A stretch of 64,000 nucleotides of DNA from Pseudomonadota bacterium (GCA_018241265.1 JAFEEF010000010.1:105164-169163); one strand, 5' to 3'; counted from the first letter of the stretch, positions 1-8,240 are shown. The notes: generated by a model from the letters alone, not told the origin. Translations and numbers: made by a program.

Positions 1-95
1 AGTCAGGTTGCGGTATCTGCCGTCAATGTGGGAGCAGCCAGCCTCCGATCGCTCGATCAGGTTCTGAGTGACCGCCACCGACCGGGTGCACGAGA

Positions 96-530
96 ATGGC
101 CCTCATCACACAACGCGTCGAACTCGCCCACGCCGGCAACAATCCTTACGTCATCCGCCGCATGCGCTCCGGATGGGCGGTGATCGGCGACGTGCAGTTT
201 CTTCCGGGCTACTCTCTCTTGCTGCCCGATCCGGTCGTGCCCAGTCTCAACGATCTCGACAAGGCGCAGCGGGCCCTCTATCTGGAGGACATGGGCCTGC
301 TGGGCGATGCGGTTCTGCGCGTGACGAAAGCTGCGCGCATCAACTACGAGATCCTGGGCAACTCCGAACCGGAACTCCACGCGCACATCTTTCCGCGGCT
401 CAGCCACGAACCGCCGGAGCTCAGGACGAAACCCGCGTGGTTCTACGACTGGAGCGATGCCGTTCGCTACGATCCGGCCGTGCATGGCCACTGGAGGTCG
501 GCGCTCGAGGCTGCGCTGGCGCAGGCCTGA
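96..530 (+). CDS. HIT-family (histidine triad) protein
   Basis: This 144-residue protein resembles the HIT superfamily of nucleotide-binding hydrolases and transferases. The diagnostic stretch is ELHAHIFPR near residues 93-101, giving His95 and His97 in an H-x-H-x-F pattern; the third histidine of the classical H-x-H-x-H triad is not present, as in some divergent HIT members. The length is typical of a single-domain HIT protein. The ATG at 96 follows a weak purine-rich stretch. It is the first of a run of small, apparently unlinked genes. The substrate cannot be inferred. Confidence 0.75.
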   Translation: MALITQRVELAHAGNNPYVIRRMRSGWAVIGDVQFLPGYSLLLPDPVVPSLNDLDKAQRALYLEDMGLLGDAVLRVTKAARINYEILGNSEPELHAHIFPRLSHEPPELRTKPAWFYDWSDAVRYDPAVHGHWRSALEAALAQA

Positions 531-591
531 CGCGCCGAGGCCTTCGCTCGCAACGCATGGACGTCTAGCCGATTGCCGGGAGGCCTGCCAT

Positions 592-1152
592 ATGCAGTTC
601 GCAGCACTACCGGTATCCGATCACCCGGCCTACGCGCTCCGCCCGATCGAGGCGGACGACCTGCCGCACTGGCTCGCCTACCTCGACCTGCCCGAGGTGT
701 ATCGACACACGAGCTGGAATCATCCGACGCTGGAAGACCTCGAACCGTACGCCTGGTCGCCCGCGATGCGGACACCGGCCAACCTGCTCCGGCTCGCGAT
801 CGTGCCTCGCGACACCAACCAGCTCGTCGGGACGATCGGCTTCCACACGGTCGTGCCGGTCCATCGGAGCGCGGAGCTGGCCTATGACCTCGCGCCGTCG
901 TTCTGGGGTCGTGGCATTGCGGCACACATGTGTCGGCTCATGGTCGCGTGGGCGCATGCGCAGGCGAATGTGCTTCGCGTACAGGCCACAGTGCTCGAAT
1001 CGAACCAGGCGTCGATCCGGGTCCTCGAACGGAGCGGCTTCGAGCGCGAAGGAATGCTGCGCTGCTACCGGCTGGTGCGCGGAAGCCCGGGCAATTTCTA
1101 CATGTACTCCCATGTCTTGCTCGACGCGGGGCCACCAACACCGGATCCATAG
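592..1152 (+). CDS. GNAT-family N-acetyltransferase (RimJ/RimL-like)
   Basis: A 186-residue acetyltransferase of the RimJ/RimL type, which transfers acetyl from acetyl-CoA to an amine. It shows the usual order: an N-terminal strand (YALRPIEADDLPHW), a central strand pair (ELAYDLAPSFWGRGIA, which contains the acetyl-CoA pyrophosphate loop), and the C-terminal VLESNQASIRVLERSGFEREG motif typical of this subgroup. I chose the ATG at 592 because GGGAGG lies about 8 bases upstream and the homology begins there; the frame is open further upstream but that part has no GNAT character. The substrate is unknown. Confidence 0.85.
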   Translation: MQFAALPVSDHPAYALRPIEADDLPHWLAYLDLPEVYRHTSWNHPTLEDLEPYAWSPAMRTPANLLRLAIVPRDTNQLVGTIGFHTVVPVHRSAELAYDLAPSFWGRGIAAHMCRLMVAWAHAQANVLRVQATVLESNQASIRVLERSGFEREGMLRCYRLVRGSPGNFYMYSHVLLDAGPPTPDP

Positions 1153-1230
1153 GCGCGTAGGCCGGCCACGATAATGGTGCGGCGTCCGATCCATCCGTCA
1201 TGCAGAGCGATCGGAACGAATCCATCCCCT

Positions 1231-1288
1231 TCCATTCGAGTGATGCCGCGAGACGATCGATCGTCACGGCATCAAGGAGATTCCGATG
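1231..1288 (+). repeat. Duplicated palindromic leader, copy A
   Basis: This 58-bp segment immediately precedes and includes the start codon of the VOC gene. It matches 47 of 58 bases, without gaps, to 2541-2598 upstream of the HAD gene. Its core is a perfect 14-bp palindrome, GACGATCGATCGTC, at 1252-1265, flanked by short TGCCG/CGGCA arms, and it ends in the ribosome-binding sequence AGGAGATTCC. It may be an operator or a structured leader. Confidence 0.7.
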
Positions 1289-1672
1289 AAACGTGTGACC
1301 GGCATAGGCGGCGTGTTCTTCAAGTCCCAGGACCCGAAGGCGCTCGGCGAGTGGTATCGAACCCATCTCGGCATGGACGTCCAAGGGTGGGGCGGGGTGA
1401 AGTTCTCCTGGGTGACGCCCGAGAACCCGAGCGGCACCGGAACGACGATCTGGACGCCGTTCAAGAGCGACACCACGCATTTCGGTCCCGGTGGTGCGAG
1501 CTTCATGATCAACTTCCGCGTGCAGGACCTGCATGCGCTGCTGGCAGCGCTGCGGGCCGAAGGCTGCGATGTCGAGGACAAGGTCGACGAGTCCGAGTTC
1601 GGGAAGTTCGGCTGGGTACGGGATCCGGAAGGAAACCGCGTCGAACTGTGGGAGCCGCCGGAAGGGCGTTGA
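1286..1672 (+). CDS. VOC-family (glyoxalase/bleomycin-resistance fold) protein
   Basis: A 128-residue single-domain protein of the vicinal oxygen chelate superfamily. It opens with the typical beta strand GGVFFKSQDPKALGEWY, has a second half beginning near FMINFRVQDLHALLAAL, and ends with the hallmark WVRDPEGNRVELWEPP, whose glutamate is normally a metal ligand. The ATG at 1286 is preceded by a strong AAGGAG. The leader is shared with the HAD gene at 2613. These domains occur in glyoxalases, dioxygenases and antibiotic-binding proteins, and the activity cannot be told from sequence. Confidence 0.85.
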   Translation: MKRVTGIGGVFFKSQDPKALGEWYRTHLGMDVQGWGGVKFSWVTPENPSGTGTTIWTPFKSDTTHFGPGGASFMINFRVQDLHALLAALRAEGCDVEDKVDESEFGKFGWVRDPEGNRVELWEPPEGR

Positions 1673-1807
1673 AGCGAGGGGCCAGGACCGCGCGGGGGCG
1701 CCGACATCGAACCGGCCGGGCTCATCTCGTTGAAGCCTTCATGGCTGGCCGGAACAGACGCGTCGTGAACAGAGCGTTCAGGCTACGCCGGTCGGAGCCG
1801 CACTGGG

Positions 1808-2230
1808 TCAACCGCCCGATGCGCCGCGACTCTTGAACGGATCGAGCGTCTTCACCCCAAGCGCCTTGAAGTCGGCGACATTCCGCGTCACGACGGTCAG
1901 GTGATGCAACCGCGCCGTCGCAGCGATCATCGCGTCTTCGATCAGGGTGTCGGACTTGCGGTGAGTCAACCGCCCCCACTCCCTGAACGCGGCCGCGTCC
2001 ATCGGCAGCACGGTGTGCGAGGCGGCGAGCAGTTCCAGCCAGTTCTCGATCTCCGCGGCCTTCGCGGGATCCTGCTCGCGGGTCTTCTCGACTCCCGCCT
2101 GGATCTCGCCGATGGTCACGGCCGACAGGAAGAGGTTCGCATCGTCCGCGGCGTTGATCCAGGCCAGCACGGCTCCGTGCGGCTTGTTCTTCCGCAGTTC
2201 GGAGACGACGTTCGTGTCCAGCAGGTACAT
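1808..2230 (-). CDS. vapC: PIN-domain toxin (VapC-like)
   Basis: A 140-residue PIN-domain ribonuclease, the toxin of a type II toxin-antitoxin pair. Visible acidic residues fit the PIN active site: Asp5 in MYLLDTNVVSEL, the glutamate in AVTIGEIQAG, Asp in LIEDAMIAATA, and the C-terminal VVTRNVADF motif. It lies 3 bp downstream of its partner antitoxin on the minus strand, so the two are almost certainly co-transcribed. The family normally cleaves RNA, often tRNA; the target here is unknown. Confidence 0.88.
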   Translation of the reverse strand: MYLLDTNVVSELRKNKPHGAVLAWINAADDANLFLSAVTIGEIQAGVEKTREQDPAKAAEIENWLELLAASHTVLPMDAAAFREWGRLTHRKSDTLIEDAMIAATARLHHLTVVTRNVADFKALGVKTLDPFKSRGASGG

Positions 2231-2233
2231 TGC

Positions 2234-2488
2234 TCACAGCTCGGGCGTGCTGCGCCGTTTGCTATTGCCCCGCGCACGAACCGGAAGCTCGCCCCTGGCG
2301 ATGTCCGAGAGCAGAAGCTGCTTCAACGAAGGCCGCGCCGCGGCCTGAAGTCGGCGCCATTCGTCCATCCGCACCAGTACGGCAGCTTCCGTCCCGCGCT
2401 TGGTGACGACTTGCGGACCATCGGACAAACACCGCTCCAGGAATTCGCTGAACCGAGCTTTCGCATCCTGGACAGGCCATGTTTGCAT
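2234..2488 (-). CDS. Phd/YefM-family antitoxin
   Basis: An 84-residue antitoxin partnered with the PIN toxin downstream. The N-terminal part (WPVQDAKARFSEFLERCLSDGPQVVTKRGTEAAVLV) is the Phd/YefM DNA-binding fold; the basic C-terminal part (residues about 50-84) would bind and neutralise the toxin. Such antitoxins usually repress their own operon. The AT-richer upstream region 2489-2525 is the likely promoter/operator; the HAD gene starts divergently beyond it. Confidence 0.88.
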   Translation of the reverse strand: MQTWPVQDAKARFSEFLERCLSDGPQVVTKRGTEAAVLVRMDEWRRLQAAARPSLKQLLLSDIARGELPVRARGNSKRRSTPEL

Positions 2489-2540
2489 GATGCACCTCTG
2501 ACTAGAATTCAGACCAGTCTAGCATCTCCCCTTCAGCCAT

Positions 2541-2598
2541 TCCATTCGATTGACGTTGCCGGACGATCGATCGTCGCGGCAGCGAGGAGATTCCCCTG
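2541..2598 (+). repeat. Duplicated palindromic leader, copy B
   Basis: Second copy of the 58-bp leader at 1231-1288. The palindrome GACGATCGATCGTC is at 2562-2575, with arms TGCCG and CGGCA closing a longer hairpin, and AGGAGATTCC is conserved at 2585-2594. Where copy A has ATG, copy B has CTG (2596-2598); the first in-frame ATG of the HAD gene is 15 bases further on. Confidence 0.7.
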
Positions 2599-2612
2599 AT
2601 CGAGCCGACCCG

Positions 2613-3326
2613 ATGCCGCACATCATCTGGGACTTCGACAACACCTTGGCCTATCGCCCCGGTATGTGGTCCGGGTGCTTGGCGGAAGTCGCGAATGCGA
2701 GGGCGCAAGGGGCCAACGTAACCCGCGAGCAACTCGCGCCGCATTTGTCGACGGGCTTTCCGTGGCATGCGCCCGATTCGGCACATCCCCACCTGACGGG
2801 CCCCGATGCCTGGTGGGAGAGCCTGCGCCCGGTGTTGGCTGCTGCACTGGTGCTCGGAGGTCGGATCGATCCCTCGCTGGCCTTCGAGATCGCGGGCCGG
2901 GTTCGCGGCGCGTATGTGGATCCGCAGCGCTGGGTCGTGTTCGACGATACCGAGGCCGCGCTGGTTGCCTTGTCGAGCGCGGGTTGGCGGCACAGCGTGT
3001 TGTCCAACCATGCACCGGAGCTGCCGCAGATCGTCCAGGGATTGGGTCTCGGCCGGCACTTCGACCGCGTCCTGACGTCGGCGACGCTGGGATGTGAGAA
3101 GCCTCATCCCGAGGCATTCCGGCATGCAATCGCGGAAGTCCAGCGCGACGGGCCCATCATCATGGTGGGCGACAGCTTTGATGCCGACTATCGCGGTGCT
3201 CGAGATGCCGGACTCGATGCGATCCTCGTGCGAGCCTCGCATCCCGAGTGCGACCTGGCCTTTCCCGATCTTCGGGCGCTCGCTCGGCATCTGGGCGGGG
3301 CCCCATCCCAGCACGGCCTGAGCTAA
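2613..3326 (+). CDS. HAD-superfamily hydrolase
   Basis: A 237-residue haloacid dehalogenase-like hydrolase, probably a small-molecule phosphatase. Motif I is DFDNTL (Asp7 nucleophile, Asp9 acid/base); motif II is in SVLSNHAPE; motif III is the lysine of CEKPHPEAF; motif IV is MVGDSFDADYRGA. The ATG at 2613 puts motif I at the N-terminus as usual, but it lies over 20 bases from the conserved AGGAG of the leader repeat, so initiation at the in-frame CTG (2596) is an alternative. Its 3' end overlaps the antisense M20 peptidase frame by 167 bp. Confidence 0.85.
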   Translation: MPHIIWDFDNTLAYRPGMWSGCLAEVANARAQGANVTREQLAPHLSTGFPWHAPDSAHPHLTGPDAWWESLRPVLAAALVLGGRIDPSLAFEIAGRVRGAYVDPQRWVVFDDTEAALVALSSAGWRHSVLSNHAPELPQIVQGLGLGRHFDRVLTSATLGCEKPHPEAFRHAIAEVQRDGPIIMVGDSFDADYRGARDAGLDAILVRASHPECDLAFPDLRALARHLGGAPSQHGLS

Positions 3327-4770
3327 GCGGCAGCTTGCTCTTGGCGCCCGCCCGAGCGCCGCGGCAGCCCGGCCCCGTCTTCCCCAGATCCCAGAACAAC
3401 CCCGTCATCAGCTTCAAGCCTTCGCGCGCCACCGGCAACAGCAGATGCTCGTCCGGCGCATGCTGCTGGCACGCCGGATAGCTGTGCGGTATCCAGACCG
3501 TCGGCAGGCCGAGGCCGTCGGCGAACACATCGTTGGGCAACGATCCGCCGAGGTTCGGCAACAGCACCGGCCGGCGTCCGGCGGTGCGTTCCAGCGAGGC
3601 CAGCGTGCAGCGCACCCACGGGTCGTCGGGATCGAGGCGGGTGGCCGGCATCACCATCGGCTCGCCGATCTCGATGGCGCCGTAGCCGCGCGCATCCAGA
3701 TGCGCTCGCACGTGCTCACGCAGCCGCGCGATGTCGGTGCCGACGACGAAGCGCATGTGCAGCTGGGCCTTCGCGCTCGGCGGGATCGCGTTGATCGGGA
3801 AGTCGGGGTTGCCGGTGCGGTAGGCCAGCACGTCGAGCGTGTTCCATGCGAACACGCGCTCGGCCGGCGTGAGCCCCGGTTCGCCCCAATCGGCATCGAT
3901 CGCCGGATCGCCCGCATCGCCGCCCACCTCCAGACCGGCGAGCGCCGCGCGCACGTTGTCGGGTATCGGCGGCGGGCGCAGCGCATCGACGAGGATGCGG
4001 CCGCGTCCATCGACCATCGCTGCGATCGCATGGGCGAGCACGGTGCCCGGGTTCTTCAGCAGGCCGCCCCAGTTGCCGGAATGATGCGCACCGTCGCGCA
4101 AGGTCAACGTGAGATCGAAGTTCGCGACGCCGCGCGAGCCGAGAAAGACGGTCGGGTCGGCCGCGTGCAGGCGCGGACCGTCGCTCGCGATGAGCACGTC
4201 GGCGGCAAGCAGCTGCCGCTGCTCGGCGCAGAACGCCGCGAGGCCCGGCGAGCCGGTTTCCTCGCTGGTCTCGAACAGCCACTTGACGTTGAAGCCCAGC
4301 CGGCCGCGCACCGCGAGCACCTGCGCCAGCGCGGCCAGGTTGATGCTGTGCTGGCCCTTGTTGTCGGCGGTGCCGCGACCGTAGAGGCGATCGCCGTCGA
4401 CTGCCGCGTCCCACGGTCCGCGACCCGCGGTCCAGCTCGCGTCCTGGCCGCGGATCACGTCGCCGTGCCCGTACATCAGGACCGTCGGCAGCGCATCGTC
4501 TTCATGGCGCACGGCGATCAGCAAGGGTCCGCCGTGCGCTTCGGGGTTCGGGTGGATCGTGCCCGCGAAGCCGAGCGCTGCCAGCGTCGGTGCGAGCTCG
4601 TCGGCCAGGTAGGCCTGCAGCGCCGGGGCGCCGGCCGGATCCTGGCTCGCGGTGCGGAACGCGACGCGGCGTGCCACGTCGCGCACGAAGTCGCCGCGTT
4701 CGAAGTAGGCGTCGGCGTGCGCCAGGGCCTCTGCTCTCATGCGGTCGAGTATCGCCGAGCTCGTCGACAC
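3160..4770 (-). CDS. M20-family metallopeptidase (dipeptidase-like)
   Basis: A 536-residue member of the M20/ArgE/DapE family of zinc amidohydrolases. Visible motifs are MYGHGDVIRG (metal His and Asp), GRGTADNKGQ (bridging Asp), FETSEETGSPGL (catalytic Glu pair) and a late HSYPACQQHAPDEH segment. A dimerisation domain lies at roughly residues 220-350. Family similarity ends near LMTGLFWDLGK; the last 75 or so residues are arginine-rich, unlike the family, and antisense to the HAD gene. A frame change near 3370 would instead end the protein at 3323, a length more usual for the family. The substrate is unknown. Confidence 0.85.
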   Translation of the reverse strand: MSTSSAILDRMRAEALAHADAYFERGDFVRDVARRVAFRTASQDPAGAPALQAYLADELAPTLAALGFAGTIHPNPEAHGGPLLIAVRHEDDALPTVLMYGHGDVIRGQDASWTAGRGPWDAAVDGDRLYGRGTADNKGQHSINLAALAQVLAVRGRLGFNVKWLFETSEETGSPGLAAFCAEQRQLLAADVLIASDGPRLHAADPTVFLGSRGVANFDLTLTLRDGAHHSGNWGGLLKNPGTVLAHAIAAMVDGRGRILVDALRPPPIPDNVRAALAGLEVGGDAGDPAIDADWGEPGLTPAERVFAWNTLDVLAYRTGNPDFPINAIPPSAKAQLHMRFVVGTDIARLREHVRAHLDARGYGAIEIGEPMVMPATRLDPDDPWVRCTLASLERTAGRRPVLLPNLGGSLPNDVFADGLGLPTVWIPHSYPACQQHAPDEHLLLPVAREGLKLMTGLFWDLGKTGPGCRGARAGAKSKLPLSSGRAGMGPRPDAERAPEDRERPGRTRDARLARGSHRVRHLEHRDSRHQSCRPP

Positions 4771-4788
4771 ATCCGGCTCGACCGGCCG

Positions 4789-5382
4789 TCAGTGGTACGA
4801 CGTTCCCCCGAGCAGCAGGCTCCGCATCCGCGCCAGCTCCGACTTGTGCATCAGCTCGATCGGAAACGCCGCGCCATGCGCCAGGGCGGCGAACTGCTCG
4901 TCGAGCACGCCGGCCTGCACGTGCTCGGTCAGCGTGCGCGCCGGGTCGAGGTCGCACGACTTCACCATCACGAGGCGCTCGGCGTTGAGCTTGCGCGCGA
5001 GGTCGAGCGCGATCGTGTCGGACGTCGCACCCCAATGCGTGCGGTCGTCGGGCTCGCGGCGCTGCAGCTCGAACGGCAACCACACCGCGGTGTGCCCGCG
5101 GTGCAGCACGCGCAGCAGGTCGACGCTGTCGGTGGCGAGCCGCAGGCTGGGCTGCAGCGCATGCAGCTGATAGGCGGTCTGCGCCATCGCGAGGATCGCC
5201 ATGTTGTGCGCCGCCAGGTCGTTGAACTGCCAGCGCGCCTGCACGCGCCGCACCTCCTCGGCGAAGGTGCCGCCGCCGCAGACCAAGGTGACGCGGCCGC
5301 CGCCGAGCTGCGACAGCAGCTCCAGCCACTGCGGCAACAGCGGATCGGCGCTGAGGCTGCCCCCGAGCTTGACCACCCACAT
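4789..5382 (-). CDS. Amino-acid-kinase-fold protein, MfnE-like
   Basis: A 197-residue amino acid kinase-fold protein. It starts MWVVKLGGSL, the family's phosphate-binding strand, and has VTLVCGGGTFAEEVR and ALDLARKLNAERLVMVKSCD. Archaeal MfnE phosphorylates an aminomethylfuran intermediate of methanofuran synthesis, and relatives occur in methylotroph C1 clusters, so a role in making the furan cofactor of the Fhc complex is likely by context. The start at 5382 shares one base with the stop of the upstream MfnF-like gene (TGATG overlap), so the two are translationally coupled. Confidence 0.78.
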   Translation of the reverse strand: MWVVKLGGSLSADPLLPQWLELLSQLGGGRVTLVCGGGTFAEEVRRVQARWQFNDLAAHNMAILAMAQTAYQLHALQPSLRLATDSVDLLRVLHRGHTAVWLPFELQRREPDDRTHWGATSDTIALDLARKLNAERLVMVKSCDLDPARTLTEHVQAGVLDEQFAALAHGAAFPIELMHKSELARMRSLLLGGTSYH

Positions 5383-6473
5383 CAGCCATGCTCCCGGTCG
5401 AGCAACGCGGCTACGGCGACGGCCGGCGCGCAGACATCGCACCATGCCTCGATGACGGTCCGATCGCCACCCGCCGCGTCGGCGGCCACCGCAGCGACGT
5501 CGCGGCCATAGCCGAACGCGCGCCACGGCCGCTCGCGGCCGACGGCTGCGGTCACGACGTCTTCGACGAGAAAGGCGCCGCAGCCGGCAGCGACGACCTG
5601 CACGCCGCGCTCCAGGCCATGGTCGTGAACGACGCGCCGCAGCTGTCCGGCGATCTCGGCCACCTGCGCGGCCCGCCACGCGCGCGCCAGTGCGAGCCAG
5701 GCATAGGCGTCGGCATCGCGTGCATCCAGGCCGATCATCCGTGCGAGCCGGCGGCGCGTCGCGTCGGCATCCTTCGCGCCGCCGTCGGCCGCCGGCTGCA
5801 GATCGTGCGCGCCGGCGAGCTCGCCGGTCAGGCGATACACGTCCGCGGTCGTCGCGAACAGCTCGTTCATCACGTTGACTGAGCTGCCGCGCCATTCGAT
5901 GCGCGGCGCCAATGCGCACAGCGGCGTGCGCACGACCCCTTGGTAGACGAGCGCGCCGCTGGCCAACCGTTCGTGGTCGCCGCCGTCCGTCGTCGCGACC
6001 TGCCCGTCGCGAAACGCGATCAGGTCGGTCGTCGTGCTGCCGATGTCGACCAGCACGCCGCCCGCGGCATCGCATTGCAGCGCCGCATGCTGCGCGGTGG
6101 CATGCCAGTTGGCCGAGGCGATGGCGGCCCAGCGGGCGGCGACCTCGCCGGCGTCGCACCAGCCGGACGCGCCGGCGTAGAACGTCACGCCGGCCAGGCG
6201 CCCTGCAAGCCGCGCGGCGATGCGGGCGACACCTGCTTCGCGATCGTCGAACAGGTCGACCATCTCGCCGGTCATCGTTGCGGCATGGGTGGCGACGGTC
6301 GCCGCCCACGGCCAGCGGGCGAGCGCGGCGTCGAGCGCGGCGTCGAGCCGATCGAGTCCCTGCCAGAGCGGGCAGGCCCATTCGGCGACGTCGACGACGC
6401 GGCCATGGCGCAGCACGCACGCCTTCAGGTGCGCGCCGCCGACGTCCCAGCCGATCATGTGACGATCGGGCAT
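5382..6473 (-). CDS. MfnF-like, H4MPT-linked C1 transfer pathway protein (hydantoinase/oxoprolinase fold)
   Basis: A 363-residue protein with an actin-like ATPase fold of the hydantoinase/oxoprolinase type. The N-terminus MIGWDVGGAHLKA and the internal VLVDIGSTTTDLIAF are phosphate-binding loops, and VVAAGCGAFLVEDV lies near the C-terminus. The family is known as a probable H4MPT-linked C1-transfer protein in methylotrophs; its archaeal relative MfnF condenses the aminomethylfuran and tyramine parts of methanofuran. The ATG at 6473 lies inside the 3' end of the MfnD-like gene (19-bp overlap). It forms a minus-strand operon with the flanking MfnD- and MfnE-like genes. Confidence 0.82.
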   Translation of the reverse strand: MPDRHMIGWDVGGAHLKACVLRHGRVVDVAEWACPLWQGLDRLDAALDAALARWPWAATVATHAATMTGEMVDLFDDREAGVARIAARLAGRLAGVTFYAGASGWCDAGEVAARWAAIASANWHATAQHAALQCDAAGGVLVDIGSTTTDLIAFRDGQVATTDGGDHERLASGALVYQGVVRTPLCALAPRIEWRGSSVNVMNELFATTADVYRLTGELAGAHDLQPAADGGAKDADATRRRLARMIGLDARDADAYAWLALARAWRAAQVAEIAGQLRRVVHDHGLERGVQVVAAGCGAFLVEDVVTAAVGRERPWRAFGYGRDVAAVAADAAGGDRTVIEAWCDVCAPAVAVAALLDREHG

Positions 6474-7414
6474 CGCGCGGTTTCCTCCAGGTGGGCGGCG
6501 ACGACCTCGGCCGCCAGGTTGCGTCCGAGCGCGTGCGACAGGCCGACGTAGGCGCTCGTCGTGCGTGGGTTGATCTCGATCGTCACCGGCCCGGCATGCG
6601 GGTGCCAGACGAGGTCGATGCCGGCGATGCCGCGCAGCCCGGGCAGTGCGGCCTGCACGCGCTCGGCGAGCCGCTCGAGCGCCGGCAGCCGCGCATCGTG
6701 AGGCGGCAGCACGTGCGTCGTCACGCCATGGAAGCTCAGCATGCCGAGCGGATCGATCTCGAACCGCTGGCGGTTCACGCTCAGCAGTTCGACGCCGCTC
6801 GCATCGCAGCGCAAGGTGAGGCTGAGCGGATCGCCTTCGATCCACGGCTCGAGGGTGGCCGATGCGCCCGCGGCGCGGCGCCGCGCGCGATCGGCATAGG
6901 CGGCATCGCGGCTGTCGTGCACTTGCGTGTCGACGCTGCCGGCGCCGTCGTCCGGCTTCACGACCCAGCGCCGCACGTGCGGATCGTGCTCGAAGGCGCG
7001 CGGCGTCGCGATGCCGGCGGCGGCCAGCAGGTCGAGCGTCGCGGCCTTCCAGCTCGCGACCGCGATCGTCGCGCCGTCGCAGCCCAGCCAGCGGTCGCGG
7101 TCGACCGCGCGCTGCAGCGCGGCGAGCACCCCGCCCGACTCGGGCGCGATGACCCAGGTCAGGTCGTGGCGCAGGGCTTGCCGCGCGACGAATTCGCATG
7201 CGCCTTCGCCAGGGTGCGGACGCAAGGTCGCGGCAGGCAGCGGCGCGGCACGCTGTCCCGGCGCGGCGGCGCAACCGACCTCGATGCCGGCTGCGGCGAG
7301 CAGGTCCTGCACCACCGCATCGCGCATCGCCAGGCCTTGCGCCAGCAACTCGGCGGACGCGCCGTCGTCGTCGCAGCCGGTGAGATACTCGAACACGAAG
7401 ACGCGCATCACCAT
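6455..7414 (-). CDS. ATP-grasp protein, MfnD-like
   Basis: A protein of about 319 residues with an ATP-grasp ligase core: WVVKPDDGAGSVDT (ATP-binding lysine strand), ATLEPWIEGDPLSLTL, and VTIEINPRTTSAYVGL with the metal-binding Glu and Asn. Archaeal MfnD joins glutamate to tyramine in methanofuran synthesis, and this location fits an equivalent step here. I use the ATG at 7414; an ATG two codons later (7408) is equally possible, while the longer frame to 7537 runs antisense through the HisA-like gene and is unlikely. It is the first gene of the minus-strand operon, divergent from the HisA-like gene with a 51-bp gap. Confidence 0.8.
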   Translation of the reverse strand: MVMRVFVFEYLTGCDDDGASAELLAQGLAMRDAVVQDLLAAAGIEVGCAAAPGQRAAPLPAATLRPHPGEGACEFVARQALRHDLTWVIAPESGGVLAALQRAVDRDRWLGCDGATIAVASWKAATLDLLAAAGIATPRAFEHDPHVRRWVVKPDDGAGSVDTQVHDSRDAAYADRARRRAAGASATLEPWIEGDPLSLTLRCDASGVELLSVNRQRFEIDPLGMLSFHGVTTHVLPPHDARLPALERLAERVQAALPGLRGIAGIDLVWHPHAGPVTIEINPRTTSAYVGLSHALGRNLAAEVVAAHLEETARCPIVT

Positions 7415-7465
7415 GGTCCGCGTGTCCCGTCGAGCGCGCCGCTGCGCGACATCCTCCCAGACGCC

Positions 7466-8194
7466 ATGCCCGCTGCCGAGATCGAGCTGATCCCCGTCGT
7501 CGACCTGCTCGGCGGCGCGGTGGTGCGCGGCGTGCAAGGCAACCGGCAGGCGTACCGGCCGATCGAGTCACCGCTGTGCGGGACCAGCGAGCCGATCGCG
7601 GTCGCGCAGGTACTCGTCGAGCGTGCGGCGGCGCGCCGGCTGTACATCGCCGACCTCGATGCGATCCAGGCGCGGCCGGCGCATGTCGCCGTGCTGCGCG
7701 AGCTGCTGGCCGAACTGCCCGCGATCGAGCTGTGGCTGGACGCCGGCTTCGGCAGCGCGGCCTCGGCCGAACGGCTGCTCGAATCGCTCGCTGCGGATGC
7801 GGCGCGCGTCGTCGCGGTGTTCGGCAGCGAATCGCTGCAATCGCGCGACGAACTCGAGCGCTGCTTCGGCCCGGCCGGCGCATGGCGCGAACGCGCTGCG
7901 CTGTCGCTCGACCGGCGCGGCGGCACGCGGCTCGATCCGGCCGGCTGCTGGGACGTGCCGGCGCGCTGGCCGTCGCGCGTCATCGTGATGACCCTGGAGC
8001 GGGTCGGTTCCGGCGCAGGGCCCGACCTCGACACCGTGGCCGACGTGCGCCGGCAGGCACCGGCGGCGCGGCTCGTCGGCGCCGGCGGCGTCCGCTCCGA
8101 AGCCGACCTCGAACGCGCGGCGGCAGCCGGCGCGGACGCATGGCTGGTCGCGAGCGCCCTGCACGATCTGCAGCTGCCGTCGCGCCGACGCTGA
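7466..8194 (+). CDS. HisA/HisF-related TIM-barrel protein of the C1 cluster
   Basis: A 242-residue (beta/alpha)8 barrel related to HisA. The first strand IELIPVVDLLGGAVVRG carries the Asp at the HisA catalytic position, AALSLDRRGG carries the second Asp, and ARLVGAGGVRSEADLERAAAAGADAWLVASAL is the C-terminal phosphate-binding region. No other histidine gene is nearby, so it is more likely a cofactor-synthesis paralogue than true HisA; such genes recur in methylotroph H4MPT clusters. It is divergent from the MfnD-like gene and 197 bp upstream of fhcB. The exact reaction is not known to me. Confidence 0.75.
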   Translation: MPAAEIELIPVVDLLGGAVVRGVQGNRQAYRPIESPLCGTSEPIAVAQVLVERAAARRLYIADLDAIQARPAHVAVLRELLAELPAIELWLDAGFGSAASAERLLESLAADAARVVAVFGSESLQSRDELERCFGPAGAWRERAALSLDRRGGTRLDPAGCWDVPARWPSRVIVMTLERVGSGAGPDLDTVADVRRQAPAARLVGAGGVRSEADLERAAAAGADAWLVASALHDLQLPSRRR

Positions 8195-8240
8195 GGCCGC
8201 GAGGCGCTGTTGTCTCCCAAGAACATGGCGCCGACGCCAT

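Noticed and set aside
1153..2612. Integron-like cassette array (small genes with a roughly 58-bp repeat)
   Set aside because: The repeats lie at the 5' ends with ribosome-binding sites, lack the core sites of attC elements, and no integrase gene is seen.
3445..5511. A 688-codon plus-strand frame opposite the M20 and MfnE-like genes
   Set aside because: It is Arg/His/Gln-rich with no domain and is the antisense shadow of two clearly coding minus-strand genes.
5382..7883. An 833-codon frame extending the MfnF-like protein upstream
   Set aside because: The added N-terminus is arginine-rich out-of-frame translation of the MfnD-like gene; family homology starts at the ATG at 6473.
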